DNA of 40,123 nucleotides from Burkholderiales bacterium (GCA_030834275.1 JAURFP010000009.1:1-40123); one strand, 5' to 3'; positions 18,755 through 28,195 are shown, counted from the first letter of the stretch. Numbers and translations: made by a program. Notes: generated by a model not told the origin, from the sequence alone.

Positions 18755-19766
18755 TGAACTTCTCCGTGAGCGCTTTGGCACTCGATACTAGAGCTAGCCC
18801 GTTTTTACCTTTTTCATTCATCTCCGATATCCACGCATCAGTGACGGTCTGCGCTGCGTTTTTCCATCTTGTGAGCTCAGTAGCGGAGATCGTATTAACG
18901 CTATCGACAGCTACAGTTCCTTTACCTGCTGCATCTGCCTCAGAAAAAACTTTTCCAATCCAGCCGGATACTTCTAATCCTGAATTGTTGTCAATGATCT
19001 CTTTTTGTCGAGGAGTAAGCCTTGCGTAGGCCTCCTTATTCATCGCGAATACAAATGTCGTCGTGTAGATCGCATTCTCATCGTGGTCGGTTTCACTATG
19101 AAATTTAGTGAGCTCATTGGCTTTAATCGCTGGGACGATCTCGTACGGCACTAGTGCTCCATCGATCACGCCCTTGGCAAGTGCTTCTGGAACCGACGGC
19201 ACCGGCATCCCAACGGGTGTCGCTCCAAGCGCTGCAAGATATTTGTTTGTCAGTCTTGTCGGGGCTCTAACTTTCTGTCCAGCGAGGTCCTCCAGTTTTT
19301 TGATGGGTTTGTTGGTCATATGGAAGTAGCCAGGACCATGGACGTGTACGCCGAGTAGGTGAACATCATTAAATTCGTCGATATTGTTATCCTGTATATA
19401 AGACCAGAGCGCTTTACTACTCGCCTCAGATGTTCTCATCATGAATGGAAGCTCGAATGCTTCTATACTCGGGAATCGACCTGCTGAATACCCTGGAACG
19501 GTCCAAGTGACGTCTACTACACCATCTCGAACTTGATCATATAGTTGACCGGGAGCGCCACCCAACTGCATTGCCGGGTAAATTTCACATTTAATATTGC
19601 CCTCTGATTCTTCAGCGATTTTGTCGCACCACGGTACTAGAAATTTCGCATGCGCCGTCGCCTTAGGTGGCAACATATGATGAACCTTTAGTGTTATGGA
19701 TTCTTGTTTCTCTGAGCACCCCGAAAGAAACGCGACGATGATTGTTAGTGCAAAAAGGATTCTCAT
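18744..19766 (-). CDS. TRAP transporter substrate-binding protein (DctP-like), putative lipoprotein
   Basis: MRILFALTIIVAFLSGCSEKQES signal/lipobox; LKVHHMLPPKA, GQKVRAPTRLTNKYLAALGATPVGMPVPSVPEALAKGVIDGALVPYE. Confidence 0.92.
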   Translation of the reverse strand: MRILFALTIIVAFLSGCSEKQESITLKVHHMLPPKATAHAKFLVPWCDKIAEESEGNIKCEIYPAMQLGGAPGQLYDQVRDGVVDVTWTVPGYSAGRFPSIEAFELPFMMRTSEASSKALWSYIQDNNIDEFNDVHLLGVHVHGPGYFHMTNKPIKKLEDLAGQKVRAPTRLTNKYLAALGATPVGMPVPSVPEALAKGVIDGALVPYEIVPAIKANELTKFHSETDHDENAIYTTTFVFAMNKEAYARLTPRQKEIIDNNSGLEVSGWIGKVFSEADAAGKGTVAVDSVNTISATELTRWKNAAQTVTDAWISEMNEKGKNGLALVSSAKALTEKFNAQ

Positions 19767-19798
19767 ACCTGTCTCCGCAAAAAAGCTACTTAATTTTG

Positions 19799-20587
19799 TT
19801 AGGCAAACCGAGTAGTAACACTACCTAGGTGTTGGAACTTAGCGGTTACTGTGTCGCCTACGTCCACTGCAATTGCTTCGGTAATCGCTCCCGTCATGAT
19901 GAATGTCCCGGTTGGTATGGTTTCGCCTCGACTGGCAAGCATATCGGCAAGCATTGCCACACTTTTTGCTGGGTGACCTAATACGGCTGCTCCAGCACCT
20001 GTTGCGACAACTTCCCCATTCTTTTCTAGAACCACTCCGAGGTGTTCTAGGTCTACCCCACTGACATCAGTTATTTTTCCGCCCATCACATATCGTGATG
20101 AGGAGGTGTTATCCGCTATCACACTCTTTAAATCAAACTTAAAGTCGCGATATCGAGAGTCGATAATTTCCATTGCGGGAACGAGAAAATCGATCGCCGA
20201 GAGCACATCATCCACCGAACAATTCGGGCCTCTCAGCTCCTTGCTCGTTACTAGAGCTATTTCGGGTTCAACTTTTGGGTGTATGAGCTCTTTCGTTATG
20301 ATTTCTTGTCCATCTCCGCGGCCCATATAGTCCATGAGAAATCCAAAGATTGGGGTATCCACTCCCATTTGTTTCATTTTTGCCTGGGAGGTTAAACCCA
20401 TTTTTAAGCCGGCAAATTTTTGTCCACGGTTTATTTTATTTTTCCTTATTTCATATTGGATCGCATATGCGTCTTCGTAGTCCATGTTTGGGTAAGCGTC
20501 GGTTATCTTTACGACGTCGCTCGCGTTTAATTCAGCGGCTTCTAGATGTTGCGCTAACTCGCTTATAGTTTTTTGATCGAGATTCAT
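19799..20587 (-). CDS. 2-keto-4-pentenoate hydratase / 4-oxalocrotonate decarboxylase family protein
   Basis: YAIQYEIRKNKINRGQKFAGLKMGLTSQAKMKQMGVDTPIFGFLMDYM, VEPEIALV, ATGAGAAVLGHPAKSVAML. Confidence 0.88.
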   Translation of the reverse strand: MNLDQKTISELAQHLEAAELNASDVVKITDAYPNMDYEDAYAIQYEIRKNKINRGQKFAGLKMGLTSQAKMKQMGVDTPIFGFLMDYMGRGDGQEIITKELIHPKVEPEIALVTSKELRGPNCSVDDVLSAIDFLVPAMEIIDSRYRDFKFDLKSVIADNTSSSRYVMGGKITDVSGVDLEHLGVVLEKNGEVVATGAGAAVLGHPAKSVAMLADMLASRGETIPTGTFIMTGAITEAIAVDVGDTVTAKFQHLGSVTTRFA

Positions 20588-20617
20588 AATTCCCCTAAAT
20601 GAGATTATTAAACTACG

Positions 20618-21400
20618 TCAATTGAATTGACACGTAACTTCCCCAATGCCCGAGATCTTCATGTGTAAGTGATCTCCGCTCTGAATGGGGAACATGATTG
20701 ATAGTGAACCGGATAGGATAATTTCTCCTGCTCTCAAGGGTAACCCGAGTTCCCCAAGTTTGTTTGCCAACCAGGTCACAGCGTTGACTGGATGACTCAT
20801 GGTCGCAGCGCCAGCGCCCGTACCGATTATTTCTCCATTTTTTTTCAGAACCATTCCACAAGTTGATAGATCGATTCCCTTCGGGCTAATCGGTGTGTTA
20901 CCAAGCACAAATGCGCCAGCCGATGCGTTATCAGCAACGGTATCCTGGATTTTTATTTTCCAATCTGAAACTCTTGAATCAACAATCTCAAACGCTGGCA
21001 AGAGGTAATCCGTCGCCGCCAAAACTTCTGCGCTCGTAATTCCTGGGCCTTTGAGATCTTTTTTAAGAATAAATGCTATTTCACCTTCACCTTTTGGTTG
21101 GCAAAAATCACTCGTCCTTAAAACATCATCGTTGCCGTATTGGAAACTCGAAAGAAGTTGTCCAAAATCTGGTTGGTTGACTCCTAAAAGATTCATGACC
21201 GCTTTCGCAGTGATACCAATTTTTTTGCCGATAATCGCATCTCCACCCGAAACTCGCCGCGCGATCGTGTGTTGCTGGATTGCGTATGCGCTCTCAATAC
21301 TTAACTGAGACTCGCGGTCTGTGAGAGGAGTGATCTGACGCGCATTTTGTTGTGCATCAAAAAGCTCATCTCCATAAAGTTGGATTTTATTCATCTCCAT
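20618..21400 (-). CDS. 2-keto-4-pentenoate hydratase family protein (second paralogue)
   Basis: YAIQQHTIARRVSGGDAIIGKKIGITAKAVMNLLGVNQPDFGQL, GEGEIAFIL, GTGAGAATMSHPVNAVTWLANKL. Confidence 0.88.
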   Translation of the reverse strand: MEMNKIQLYGDELFDAQQNARQITPLTDRESQLSIESAYAIQQHTIARRVSGGDAIIGKKIGITAKAVMNLLGVNQPDFGQLLSSFQYGNDDVLRTSDFCQPKGEGEIAFILKKDLKGPGITSAEVLAATDYLLPAFEIVDSRVSDWKIKIQDTVADNASAGAFVLGNTPISPKGIDLSTCGMVLKKNGEIIGTGAGAATMSHPVNAVTWLANKLGELGLPLRAGEIILSGSLSIMFPIQSGDHLHMKISGIGEVTCQFN

Positions 21401-21417
21401 ATTTCAATTCCTCATCA

Positions 21418-22878
21418 TTACAACTTTACGCACACGTTGCGAAGCTCTGTATAAAACTCTAGAGAGTGGACGCCTCCTTCTCTGCCGATACCAGAGTTCT
21501 TCATGCCTCCAAAAGCGGTTCGTAAATCCCGTAAGAACCAGGAGTTGATCCAGCAAATGCCCACGTCGATCTGAGATGCAACACGGTGAGCACGAGATAA
21601 GTTGGTGGTCCAAAGTGTCGTCGCCAATCCATAGGGCGTATCGTTTGCGAGCCGAATTGCTTCATCTTCCTCATCGAACGGGGTTAGATGCGCACATGGG
21701 CCAAAAATTTCTTCGCTCATCACGGCTGATTTTTCAGCTAACCCAGTCCAGATCGTCGGCTGGATCCAAGACCCTTTTGAGAGCTCCTCGGGCATTTGAG
21801 GAATACCTCCACCCGTGATAACTGCAGCGCCGTCCTCTCGCGCTTTTTCGTAGTACCGCAATACTTTTTGTTGATGCTCTTTGCTAATCAGTGGACCAAG
21901 ATTGGTGGATTTATCTTGTGGGGCACCTAATTTTAGATTTTCAGCATAGCTCTTCAATTTGCCTACAAACTCATCGAAGATCGTGCGCTCAACATAGACT
22001 CTTTCTGTTCCAAGGCATACCTGCCCACAATTTGCAAAAGCAGCTCTACCAATACCATCGATTGCCGCATCAATATCGCAGTCGGCAAATACCAGTCCCG
22101 CATTTTTTCCTCCGAGCTCCAGTGAAACAGGGCGTACTCCTTTCGAAGCATTCGCCATGATGGCCTCCCCCGTTCCTGTCTCTCCGGTGAAGGTAATCGC
22201 ATCTACGCCAGGGTGTTTAGTCAGGAATTCGCCAGCAGACCCTGGTCCGAATCCGTGAATCACGTTGTAGACTCCCTTTGGAACGCCAACCGCGTTCATC
22301 ACTTCCCCAAGTAATGTGGCCGTAGAAGGCGTCTCCTCAGAGGGTTTAACGATGACGGTGTTTCCGCATGCAAGCGCGGGCCCAACCTTCCAAGTCATCA
22401 GGAGCAGAGGTAAATTCCAAGGGCAAATTACCCCAATAACTCCCTTCGGAACTCGAATTGAATAGTTGATTGCTCCCGTTCCATCGGGGGTGGGCATTTC
22501 GAAATATTCGCCGGGGACGTTCTTGACAATATCTGCAAATATTTCAAAGTTTGCAGCTCCCCGCGGAATATCGATATGTGAAGCGAGACTTACTGGTTTT
22601 CCAGTGTCGGCTACCTCGGCATCTAAGAATTCGTCGAAGCGTCTTTTTATTTCTGCAGCGACCGCGTAGAGCATTTGACTACGCTCCGCCAACTTCATTT
22701 TCCCCCAAGGACCAGCGAGTGCTGAGCGAGCTGCGCTAACTGCAAGGTCTACGTCACGTTCACTCGCCTCGCTCACCTTGCATATTAACGATCCATTGAT
22801 CGGGTTAATGTTGTCAAAGCTTTGTTTATTAGAGCCGAGGACAAATTCACCATTTATAAAGTTTTCTAGTGTTTTCAT
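21418..22878 (-). CDS. Aldehyde dehydrogenase, 2-hydroxymuconic semialdehyde dehydrogenase-like
   Basis: ICPWNLPLLLMTWKVGPALACGNTVIVKPSEETP, LELGGKNAGLVFADCD, NCGQVCLGTERVYV; position next to hydratase and extradiol dioxygenase genes. Confidence 0.88.
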   Translation of the reverse strand: MKTLENFINGEFVLGSNKQSFDNINPINGSLICKVSEASERDVDLAVSAARSALAGPWGKMKLAERSQMLYAVAAEIKRRFDEFLDAEVADTGKPVSLASHIDIPRGAANFEIFADIVKNVPGEYFEMPTPDGTGAINYSIRVPKGVIGVICPWNLPLLLMTWKVGPALACGNTVIVKPSEETPSTATLLGEVMNAVGVPKGVYNVIHGFGPGSAGEFLTKHPGVDAITFTGETGTGEAIMANASKGVRPVSLELGGKNAGLVFADCDIDAAIDGIGRAAFANCGQVCLGTERVYVERTIFDEFVGKLKSYAENLKLGAPQDKSTNLGPLISKEHQQKVLRYYEKAREDGAAVITGGGIPQMPEELSKGSWIQPTIWTGLAEKSAVMSEEIFGPCAHLTPFDEEDEAIRLANDTPYGLATTLWTTNLSRAHRVASQIDVGICWINSWFLRDLRTAFGGMKNSGIGREGGVHSLEFYTELRNVCVKL

Positions 22879-22890
22879 AGTCGTTGATAA

Positions 22891-23343
22891 TTATTTCTTA
22901 GGTCCTTCTTGATCTTCTTCTCGTTTGGCGATATTTGCGAGTATCTCGGCACCTCGGTTCGCCGCCGATAGTCCGCGGAAGAGGAAGCAAAGATTGATGA
23001 CCCCTTGCATTTCCTCCCAAGATGCTCCTGCTTTTCTCGCAGCGATTGCGTGTAATGCGGCCGCATCATTAAGATCCATCAACAACATTCCGAATAGCAT
23101 GAGTTGAGCGGTTTTCACGTCGAAACATTTCGGATACATGCCGTGCTCACGAATTTTTTCCTGGAGCTCTATCATTTTAGGGTCTAAAGCTCCGGTGACC
23201 GCGAGGCGCGCTTCAATCCTTGGTGGGAGAAATCCCAGAAGATCTTTGTAAATTTCGCTACGCGCTTCTAAGGTTTCGGTTTCGTCTTTGTATTTTCCGA
23301 TTTGGCGTTCAACGACACCTTTGTCTATACGCGGTGGCAGCAT
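22891..23343 (-). CDS. Carboxymuconolactone decarboxylase-like (AhpD fold) protein
   Basis: AQLMLFGMLLMDLNDAAALHAIAARKAGASWEEMQGVINLCFLFRGLSAANRGAEIL; AAGGA 8 nt upstream of ATG 23343 (ORF track start 23370). Confidence 0.7.
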   Translation of the reverse strand: MLPPRIDKGVVERQIGKYKDETETLEARSEIYKDLLGFLPPRIEARLAVTGALDPKMIELQEKIREHGMYPKCFDVKTAQLMLFGMLLMDLNDAAALHAIAARKAGASWEEMQGVINLCFLFRGLSAANRGAEILANIAKREEDQEGPKK

Positions 23344-23479
23344 TCTGTGTTCCTTTCTACGCAGTTGCAAAAGACTTCTTCAAAAAAACGGGTGGTAAAG
23401 ACCTTTTTTAGTGACAGATCGCCACCGATGATGTAACCCCCGTAGTGGGATGTTACCTCTTTTTAGGTAGGCTTCGCAG

Positions 23480-24028
23480 TTACTTGGTTGGGCTGCGAGA
23501 TATTAGTGCCTCGATAAGATCTGTGACTGTTTCATCCGTCCAGTCAAGTTCACCGAGTGCCTGATGCGAGAGTTTGAAATCGCGGTCGATAATGAATGTG
23601 GTTGGCAGCCCTCTGATGTTCCAATCAGCTGTCGCAGTGCGACCCTCGTCAAAGAGGATAAGCCCCCCAATTGAATTTTTTTCTACGAAGTCCTGTATTT
23701 TTTTCTGATTCTCACCGTAGTTGATCAAGATCAACTGTAAATTTTCTGTTCCAAACTGATCCTGCAGAGATAGCAAAGAGGGTATTTCGTTTACGCACGG
23801 AGCACACCAGGTCGCCCAAAAGTTGACGAGGAGAACCTTCCCCTTAAAGCGCGCGATATCGACGCCTTGCCCAGATAGATTTTTTGCAATTAATGTTGGT
23901 GGATTGTTTTGTGCAGAGGCCTCTATTTTTTCAATTGCAGCTAGAGCTGAGAAGCTGCTCATGAAAAACAGAAAATATGTCGCGGTGAGCCATTGCAACA
24001 TGGAGTTTGATCTAAAGATACGAGTCAT
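23480..24028 (-). CDS. TlpA-like thioredoxin-family protein with signal peptide
   Basis: FKGKVLLVNFWATWCAPCVNEIPSLLSLQ, RGLPTTFIID; start at internal ATG 24028 (MTRIFRSNSMLQWLTATYFLFFMSSFSALAA). Confidence 0.88.
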   Translation of the reverse strand: MTRIFRSNSMLQWLTATYFLFFMSSFSALAAIEKIEASAQNNPPTLIAKNLSGQGVDIARFKGKVLLVNFWATWCAPCVNEIPSLLSLQDQFGTENLQLILINYGENQKKIQDFVEKNSIGGLILFDEGRTATADWNIRGLPTTFIIDRDFKLSHQALGELDWTDETVTDLIEALISRSPTK

Positions 24029-24041
24029 CGACCGAGGTGCT

Positions 24042-26735
24042 TTAGATATCCCATGGGTTCGGTCGATTAGGAAGCATCCCATATTTTTTGACGGCTTTTG
24101 AAACAATTTTCTTATCAATGCTGCCTTCATCCGCCAAAGCTTTTAGAGCCGCAACTGTCACGTGATACCGGTCGACCTCATAGAAATCGCGCAATGCTTC
24201 CCGAGTATCGCTCCTTCCAAAACCATCGGTTCCTAGCGTCACATATTTTCTGGGCACCCAAGTTCGGATCATATCTGCGACTGCACGCATGTAGTCTGTA
24301 GACGCAACCACCGGACCTTCTGTGTCCCCTAGACATTGCTCTACCCAAGATTTATGGTTTTCTGCGTCTGGGTTGTAAAGGTTAAATCGATCGACCGACA
24401 ATCCATCCCGTCGAAGTTCTGTGAAACTTGTAACACTCCAAATATCTGAAGCGATACTCCAGTCAGCGCTGAGTAGTTCTGCCGCCGCGATGACCTCTCG
24501 AAGGATAGTTCCGGAACCCAGGAGCTGAACACGAGTTTTGTGATCTCCAACGTCGTCGAGCTTGTACATCCCCTTGATGATTCCCTCTTCACTACCTTCA
24601 GGTAGGGCGGGGTGCTCATAGTTTTCATTCATCACGGTCACGTAATAGAAGACGTCGTGTTGTTCTTCCAACATCCTCCTCATCCCGTCACGGATAATCG
24701 TTACCACTTCGTAACCATATGTCGGATCATAGGCAACACAGTTTGGAACTGTGGAAAAAAGCAGGTGACTAGAGCCGTCCTCGTGCTGTAGCCCCTCACC
24801 AGAAAGAGTCGTCCGGCCTGCCGTTGCTCCGAGTAAGAATCCGCGAGCGCGTGAATCACCAGCAGCCCACACCAGATCACCAATGCGCTGGAAGCCAAAA
24901 CATGAGTAGAAAATGTAGAAGGGGATCATCGGAATCCCATGTGTGGAGTAGGCCGTTGACGCGGCTATCCAAGACGATATTGCGCCCGCTTCGGTAATAC
25001 CCTCTTCGAGAATCTGACCATTTTTTGCTTCTTTATAGTAGAGCAGCTCATCCTTGTCCTCAGGTTCGTACAGCTGACCAAAGGGTGAATAAATCGCAAC
25101 TTGTCGGAAGAGGGACTGCATTCCAAATGTTCTCGCCTCGTCCGCAACGATTGGAACAATATGTTTTCCGAATTCCTTGTCCTTAAGTAATTGAGAGAGC
25201 ATCTGTACAAAGATCATCGTGCTCGATTGTTGTCGCTCGCCAGTGCCCCCCAAGAGTTTCGAGAAGCTATCGATCGGCGGCACTGTAAGGGATGATGACT
25301 TCGGTGCTCTTGCGGGCAAATACCCTCCAAGTTTCTCTCTTTGCACATGCAAATATTTCATCTCAGGAGTTTCTTTTTCTGGACGCAAGAAGCTCACATT
25401 TTCGACTTCAGCGTCACTCAGAGGTAACGCAAACCGATCTCTGAACGCAAAGAGGGCATCGTTCTCTAATTTCTTTTGCTGGTGGGCGGTCATTTTTCCT
25501 TGACCCCAGTGTCCCATACCGTAGCCCTTCTTGGTCTGCGCGAGAATCACGGTTGGTCGTCCTCGGTGGGAGATCGCCGCATGATAGGCGGCGTAAATTT
25601 TTACTGGGTCGTGACCACCTCTCTTGAGACGATCAATATCTTCGTCTGATAAGTGAGAGACCAGACTCTTTAGTTCTGGGTATTTATTAAAGAACGCTTC
25701 CCGGTTGAAGTGCCCATCGGTTGCTGCGTATTTTTGAAATTCGCCGTCTACAGTCTCATGCAGGCGTTTGATGATGACGTTGTCTTCATCCTTAGCGAAG
25801 AGTGAGTCCCAATCCGACCCCCACATAACTTTAATGACATTCCAGCCAGCCCCGCCGAATAATCCTTCAAGCTCTTGGACTATCGAGCCGTTACCTCTAA
25901 CTGGGCCATCCAGTCTTTGTAAATTACAGTTCACTACGAAGACTAAATTATCCAGCCCTTCGCGCGCTGCTAAAGAAAGTCCAGCGATAGACTCTGGTTC
26001 ATCCATCTCGCCGTCGCCGACGAAACACCAAACCTTACGGTTGTTCGATGGCTTGATCCCGCGATCATCAAGATATCGCATAAACCGGGCTTGATAGATG
26101 GCGGTGATAGAACCTAATCCCATTGATCCGGTGGGAAACTGCCAGAAGTCTGGCATTAGCCAAGGATGACAGTAAGAGGAGAGGCCTTTTCCACCCGTCT
26201 CTTGCCGGTAGTTCGCAAGATTTTCTTCATCTAATCGGCCCTCAAGAAATGCGCGCGCGTATACTCCTGGAGCAGAGTGAGGTTGGAAATAGACGCAGTC
26301 TCCATCTTGTCCCGCTCTAAAGAAATGGTTGTAGCCGACCTCAAACAAATCGGCAGACGATGCATAGGTGGCAATGTGTCCGCCAAGGTCGGGGTGTACG
26401 CGGTTCGCTCTCACAACCATTGCTAGCGCATTCCAGCGGACCATGGCTGATATTCTTGCCTCTAGCTCAAGATTTCCCGGAAACTGAGGTTGGTCTGCGA
26501 GCGAGATAGTGTTGCTGTATGGAGTATTCAAGACTGGCGGTAGCGGAACTTGCAGTCGTCTCGCTTGTTCTACCAACTTCATCAATATGAAAGTCGCTCG
26601 CTCGGGGCCTTCGATTTTTGCAATTTGTTGAAATGCCTCAACCCATTCCCGAGTTTCGATCGGATCTGCATCAAGTGGAAGGACTCTCCAAAAAGCCGAG
26701 ACATTTAATTCTTTTGATTCAGATAGGTCCGTCAT
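24042..26735 (-). CDS. aceE: Pyruvate dehydrogenase E1 component, homodimeric type
   Basis: 897 aa; GDGEMDEPESIAGLSLAAREGLDNLVFVVNCNLQRLDGPVRGNGSIVQELEGLFGGAGWNVIKV; TLGTDGFGRSDTREALRDFYEVD. Confidence 0.97.
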   Translation of the reverse strand: MTDLSESKELNVSAFWRVLPLDADPIETREWVEAFQQIAKIEGPERATFILMKLVEQARRLQVPLPPVLNTPYSNTISLADQPQFPGNLELEARISAMVRWNALAMVVRANRVHPDLGGHIATYASSADLFEVGYNHFFRAGQDGDCVYFQPHSAPGVYARAFLEGRLDEENLANYRQETGGKGLSSYCHPWLMPDFWQFPTGSMGLGSITAIYQARFMRYLDDRGIKPSNNRKVWCFVGDGEMDEPESIAGLSLAAREGLDNLVFVVNCNLQRLDGPVRGNGSIVQELEGLFGGAGWNVIKVMWGSDWDSLFAKDEDNVIIKRLHETVDGEFQKYAATDGHFNREAFFNKYPELKSLVSHLSDEDIDRLKRGGHDPVKIYAAYHAAISHRGRPTVILAQTKKGYGMGHWGQGKMTAHQQKKLENDALFAFRDRFALPLSDAEVENVSFLRPEKETPEMKYLHVQREKLGGYLPARAPKSSSLTVPPIDSFSKLLGGTGERQQSSTMIFVQMLSQLLKDKEFGKHIVPIVADEARTFGMQSLFRQVAIYSPFGQLYEPEDKDELLYYKEAKNGQILEEGITEAGAISSWIAASTAYSTHGIPMIPFYIFYSCFGFQRIGDLVWAAGDSRARGFLLGATAGRTTLSGEGLQHEDGSSHLLFSTVPNCVAYDPTYGYEVVTIIRDGMRRMLEEQHDVFYYVTVMNENYEHPALPEGSEEGIIKGMYKLDDVGDHKTRVQLLGSGTILREVIAAAELLSADWSIASDIWSVTSFTELRRDGLSVDRFNLYNPDAENHKSWVEQCLGDTEGPVVASTDYMRAVADMIRTWVPRKYVTLGTDGFGRSDTREALRDFYEVDRYHVTVAALKALADEGSIDKKIVSKAVKKYGMLPNRPNPWDI

Positions 26736-26890
26736 GGGTATCCAGCCTTAGTAGGTTCCAGGTTAAAAATTTGGTCCCTATGATAATATTTTTCTCAAAG
26801 CATGTGGTTTTGTTTAAATCTATATAAAACTATAAAAAAAGTATAAAATGCTGTAATAATTATTTTTAACAAAATTAAATGCTAAATTAA

Positions 26891-27361
26891 ATGATAGATG
26901 CAATAGATTGGAAAATACTAGATTTGCTTCAGAAAGATGCTCGAATTACAAATTTGGAGCTATCAAAGGCCGTTGGTCTATCCCCGTCGCCTTGCTTGAC
27001 TCGCGTTAGGGCGCTAGAGAGGCGAGGCTACATAAGCCAGTACGTTTCCCTACTTGACTCAATAAAGGTAGGTTTGAAAGTGAGCGTCTTTATTAATGTG
27101 GCTCTCGAACGTCAAGTGGAGAAAGCTCTCGAATTATTTGAGCAGTCGATCAAAGAGCGGTCAGAGGTCATGGAATGCTACTTGATGACAGGGGAGTCGG
27201 ATTATCTACTGCGGGTCGTCGTTGCGGACATTCAGGCTCTTGAGGATTTCATACTCAATTTTTTATCGAAGATACCGGGTGTTGGCAATATTAAATCAAG
27301 CTTTGCACTCAAGCAGGTGAAATACAAAACAGCGCTTCCGTTACCGGAAGTGAAGTCTTAA
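26891..27361 (+). CDS. Lrp/AsnC family transcriptional regulator
   Basis: [54 protein letters not shown] domain [13 protein letters not shown]. Confidence 0.95.
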   Translation: MIDAIDWKILDLLQKDARITNLELSKAVGLSPSPCLTRVRALERRGYISQYVSLLDSIKVGLKVSVFINVALERQVEKALELFEQSIKERSEVMECYLMTGESDYLLRVVVADIQALEDFILNFLSKIPGVGNIKSSFALKQVKYKTALPLPEVKS

Positions 27362-27394
27362 CAATGACAGTTAAAATTTTTTGGTGGATCTCAA

Positions 27395-27952
27395 ATGATA
27401 AACAGCGTGTGTGTTTATTGTGGTTCGAGAGAGGGGAGTAATCTCAAATATCGATCCGAAGCAGTGTTGCTCGGAAAATCGCTAGCCCGAGAAAATATTG
27501 AGCTCGTTTATGGTGGTGGCGGCATTGGATTGATGGGAATTCTTGCGAATGCCGTTTTAGATAATGGGGGCGTTGTTCGTGGGGTCTTTCCTAGTGCCCT
27601 CGAAGCGAAGGAGTTCGCTCATCCCGAATTAACGGAAATAATTCACGTCGGAAGCATGCATGAGCGAAAATCCAAGATGATGGAGTTAGCTGACGCGTTT
27701 GTTGTCCTGCCCGGTGGAATTGGCACCATGGAAGAGTTCTTTGAAGTTTGGACCTGGAATCAAATCGGGATTCTTCAAAAGCCAGTAGTGCTAATAAATG
27801 TCGATAACTATTACGAAAAGCTCATAGACTTCATTGAAAAAATGTTTACCGATGGGTTCATAAGTGCGCGCCATCGCGATTTATTGTTCATTGAGAAAAC
27901 TTCAGATCGAGCCTTGAAGAGAATTTTAGAGTATGAAAAAGAGAGGGGCTAA
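27395..27952 (+). CDS. LOG family (TIGR00730-type) Rossmann-fold nucleotide 5'-monophosphate phosphoribohydrolase
   Basis: VYCGSREG, YGGGGIGLMG, PGGIGTMEEFFEVWTWNQIG. Confidence 0.93.
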   Translation: MINSVCVYCGSREGSNLKYRSEAVLLGKSLARENIELVYGGGGIGLMGILANAVLDNGGVVRGVFPSALEAKEFAHPELTEIIHVGSMHERKSKMMELADAFVVLPGGIGTMEEFFEVWTWNQIGILQKPVVLINVDNYYEKLIDFIEKMFTDGFISARHRDLLFIEKTSDRALKRILEYEKERG

Positions 27953-28105
27953 TTTCGACGATTTCTCATAATTTTTATAGCGCGAGATAGAGGGAAAAAT
28001 CCCCAAAGGATTGGGCGTGCGTCGCCTACTCATCCCTTTAATTTAGTGATAGCATCAGGGGGGGACGTAAATAAAAATTACTAAAACATAAGAGGAGACT
28101 CGATC

Positions 28106-28195
28106 ATGAACGTATTAACCCTTATGGCGCTCATCATATTAGGGTATTGGATTTTTGCGATGACGCTGGTATGCAAAATAAAGAGTTGGGAATAA
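28106..28195 (+). CDS. 29-aa hydrophobic microprotein upstream of the SSS symporter (possible symporter small accessory protein)
   Basis: AGGAGA RBS then ATG...TAA: MNVLTLMALIILGYWIFAMTLVCKIKSWE; one TM helix; 59 bp before the symporter start; below the ORF track size cutoff. Confidence 0.65.
   Translation: MNVLTLMALIILGYWIFAMTLVCKIKSWE

Noticed and set aside
19799-21400. Tandem hydratase-family genes as a recent duplication
   Set aside because: The two proteins share the fold but differ widely in sequence; they fit the usual decarboxylase plus hydratase pair of meta-cleavage pathways rather than a recent duplication.
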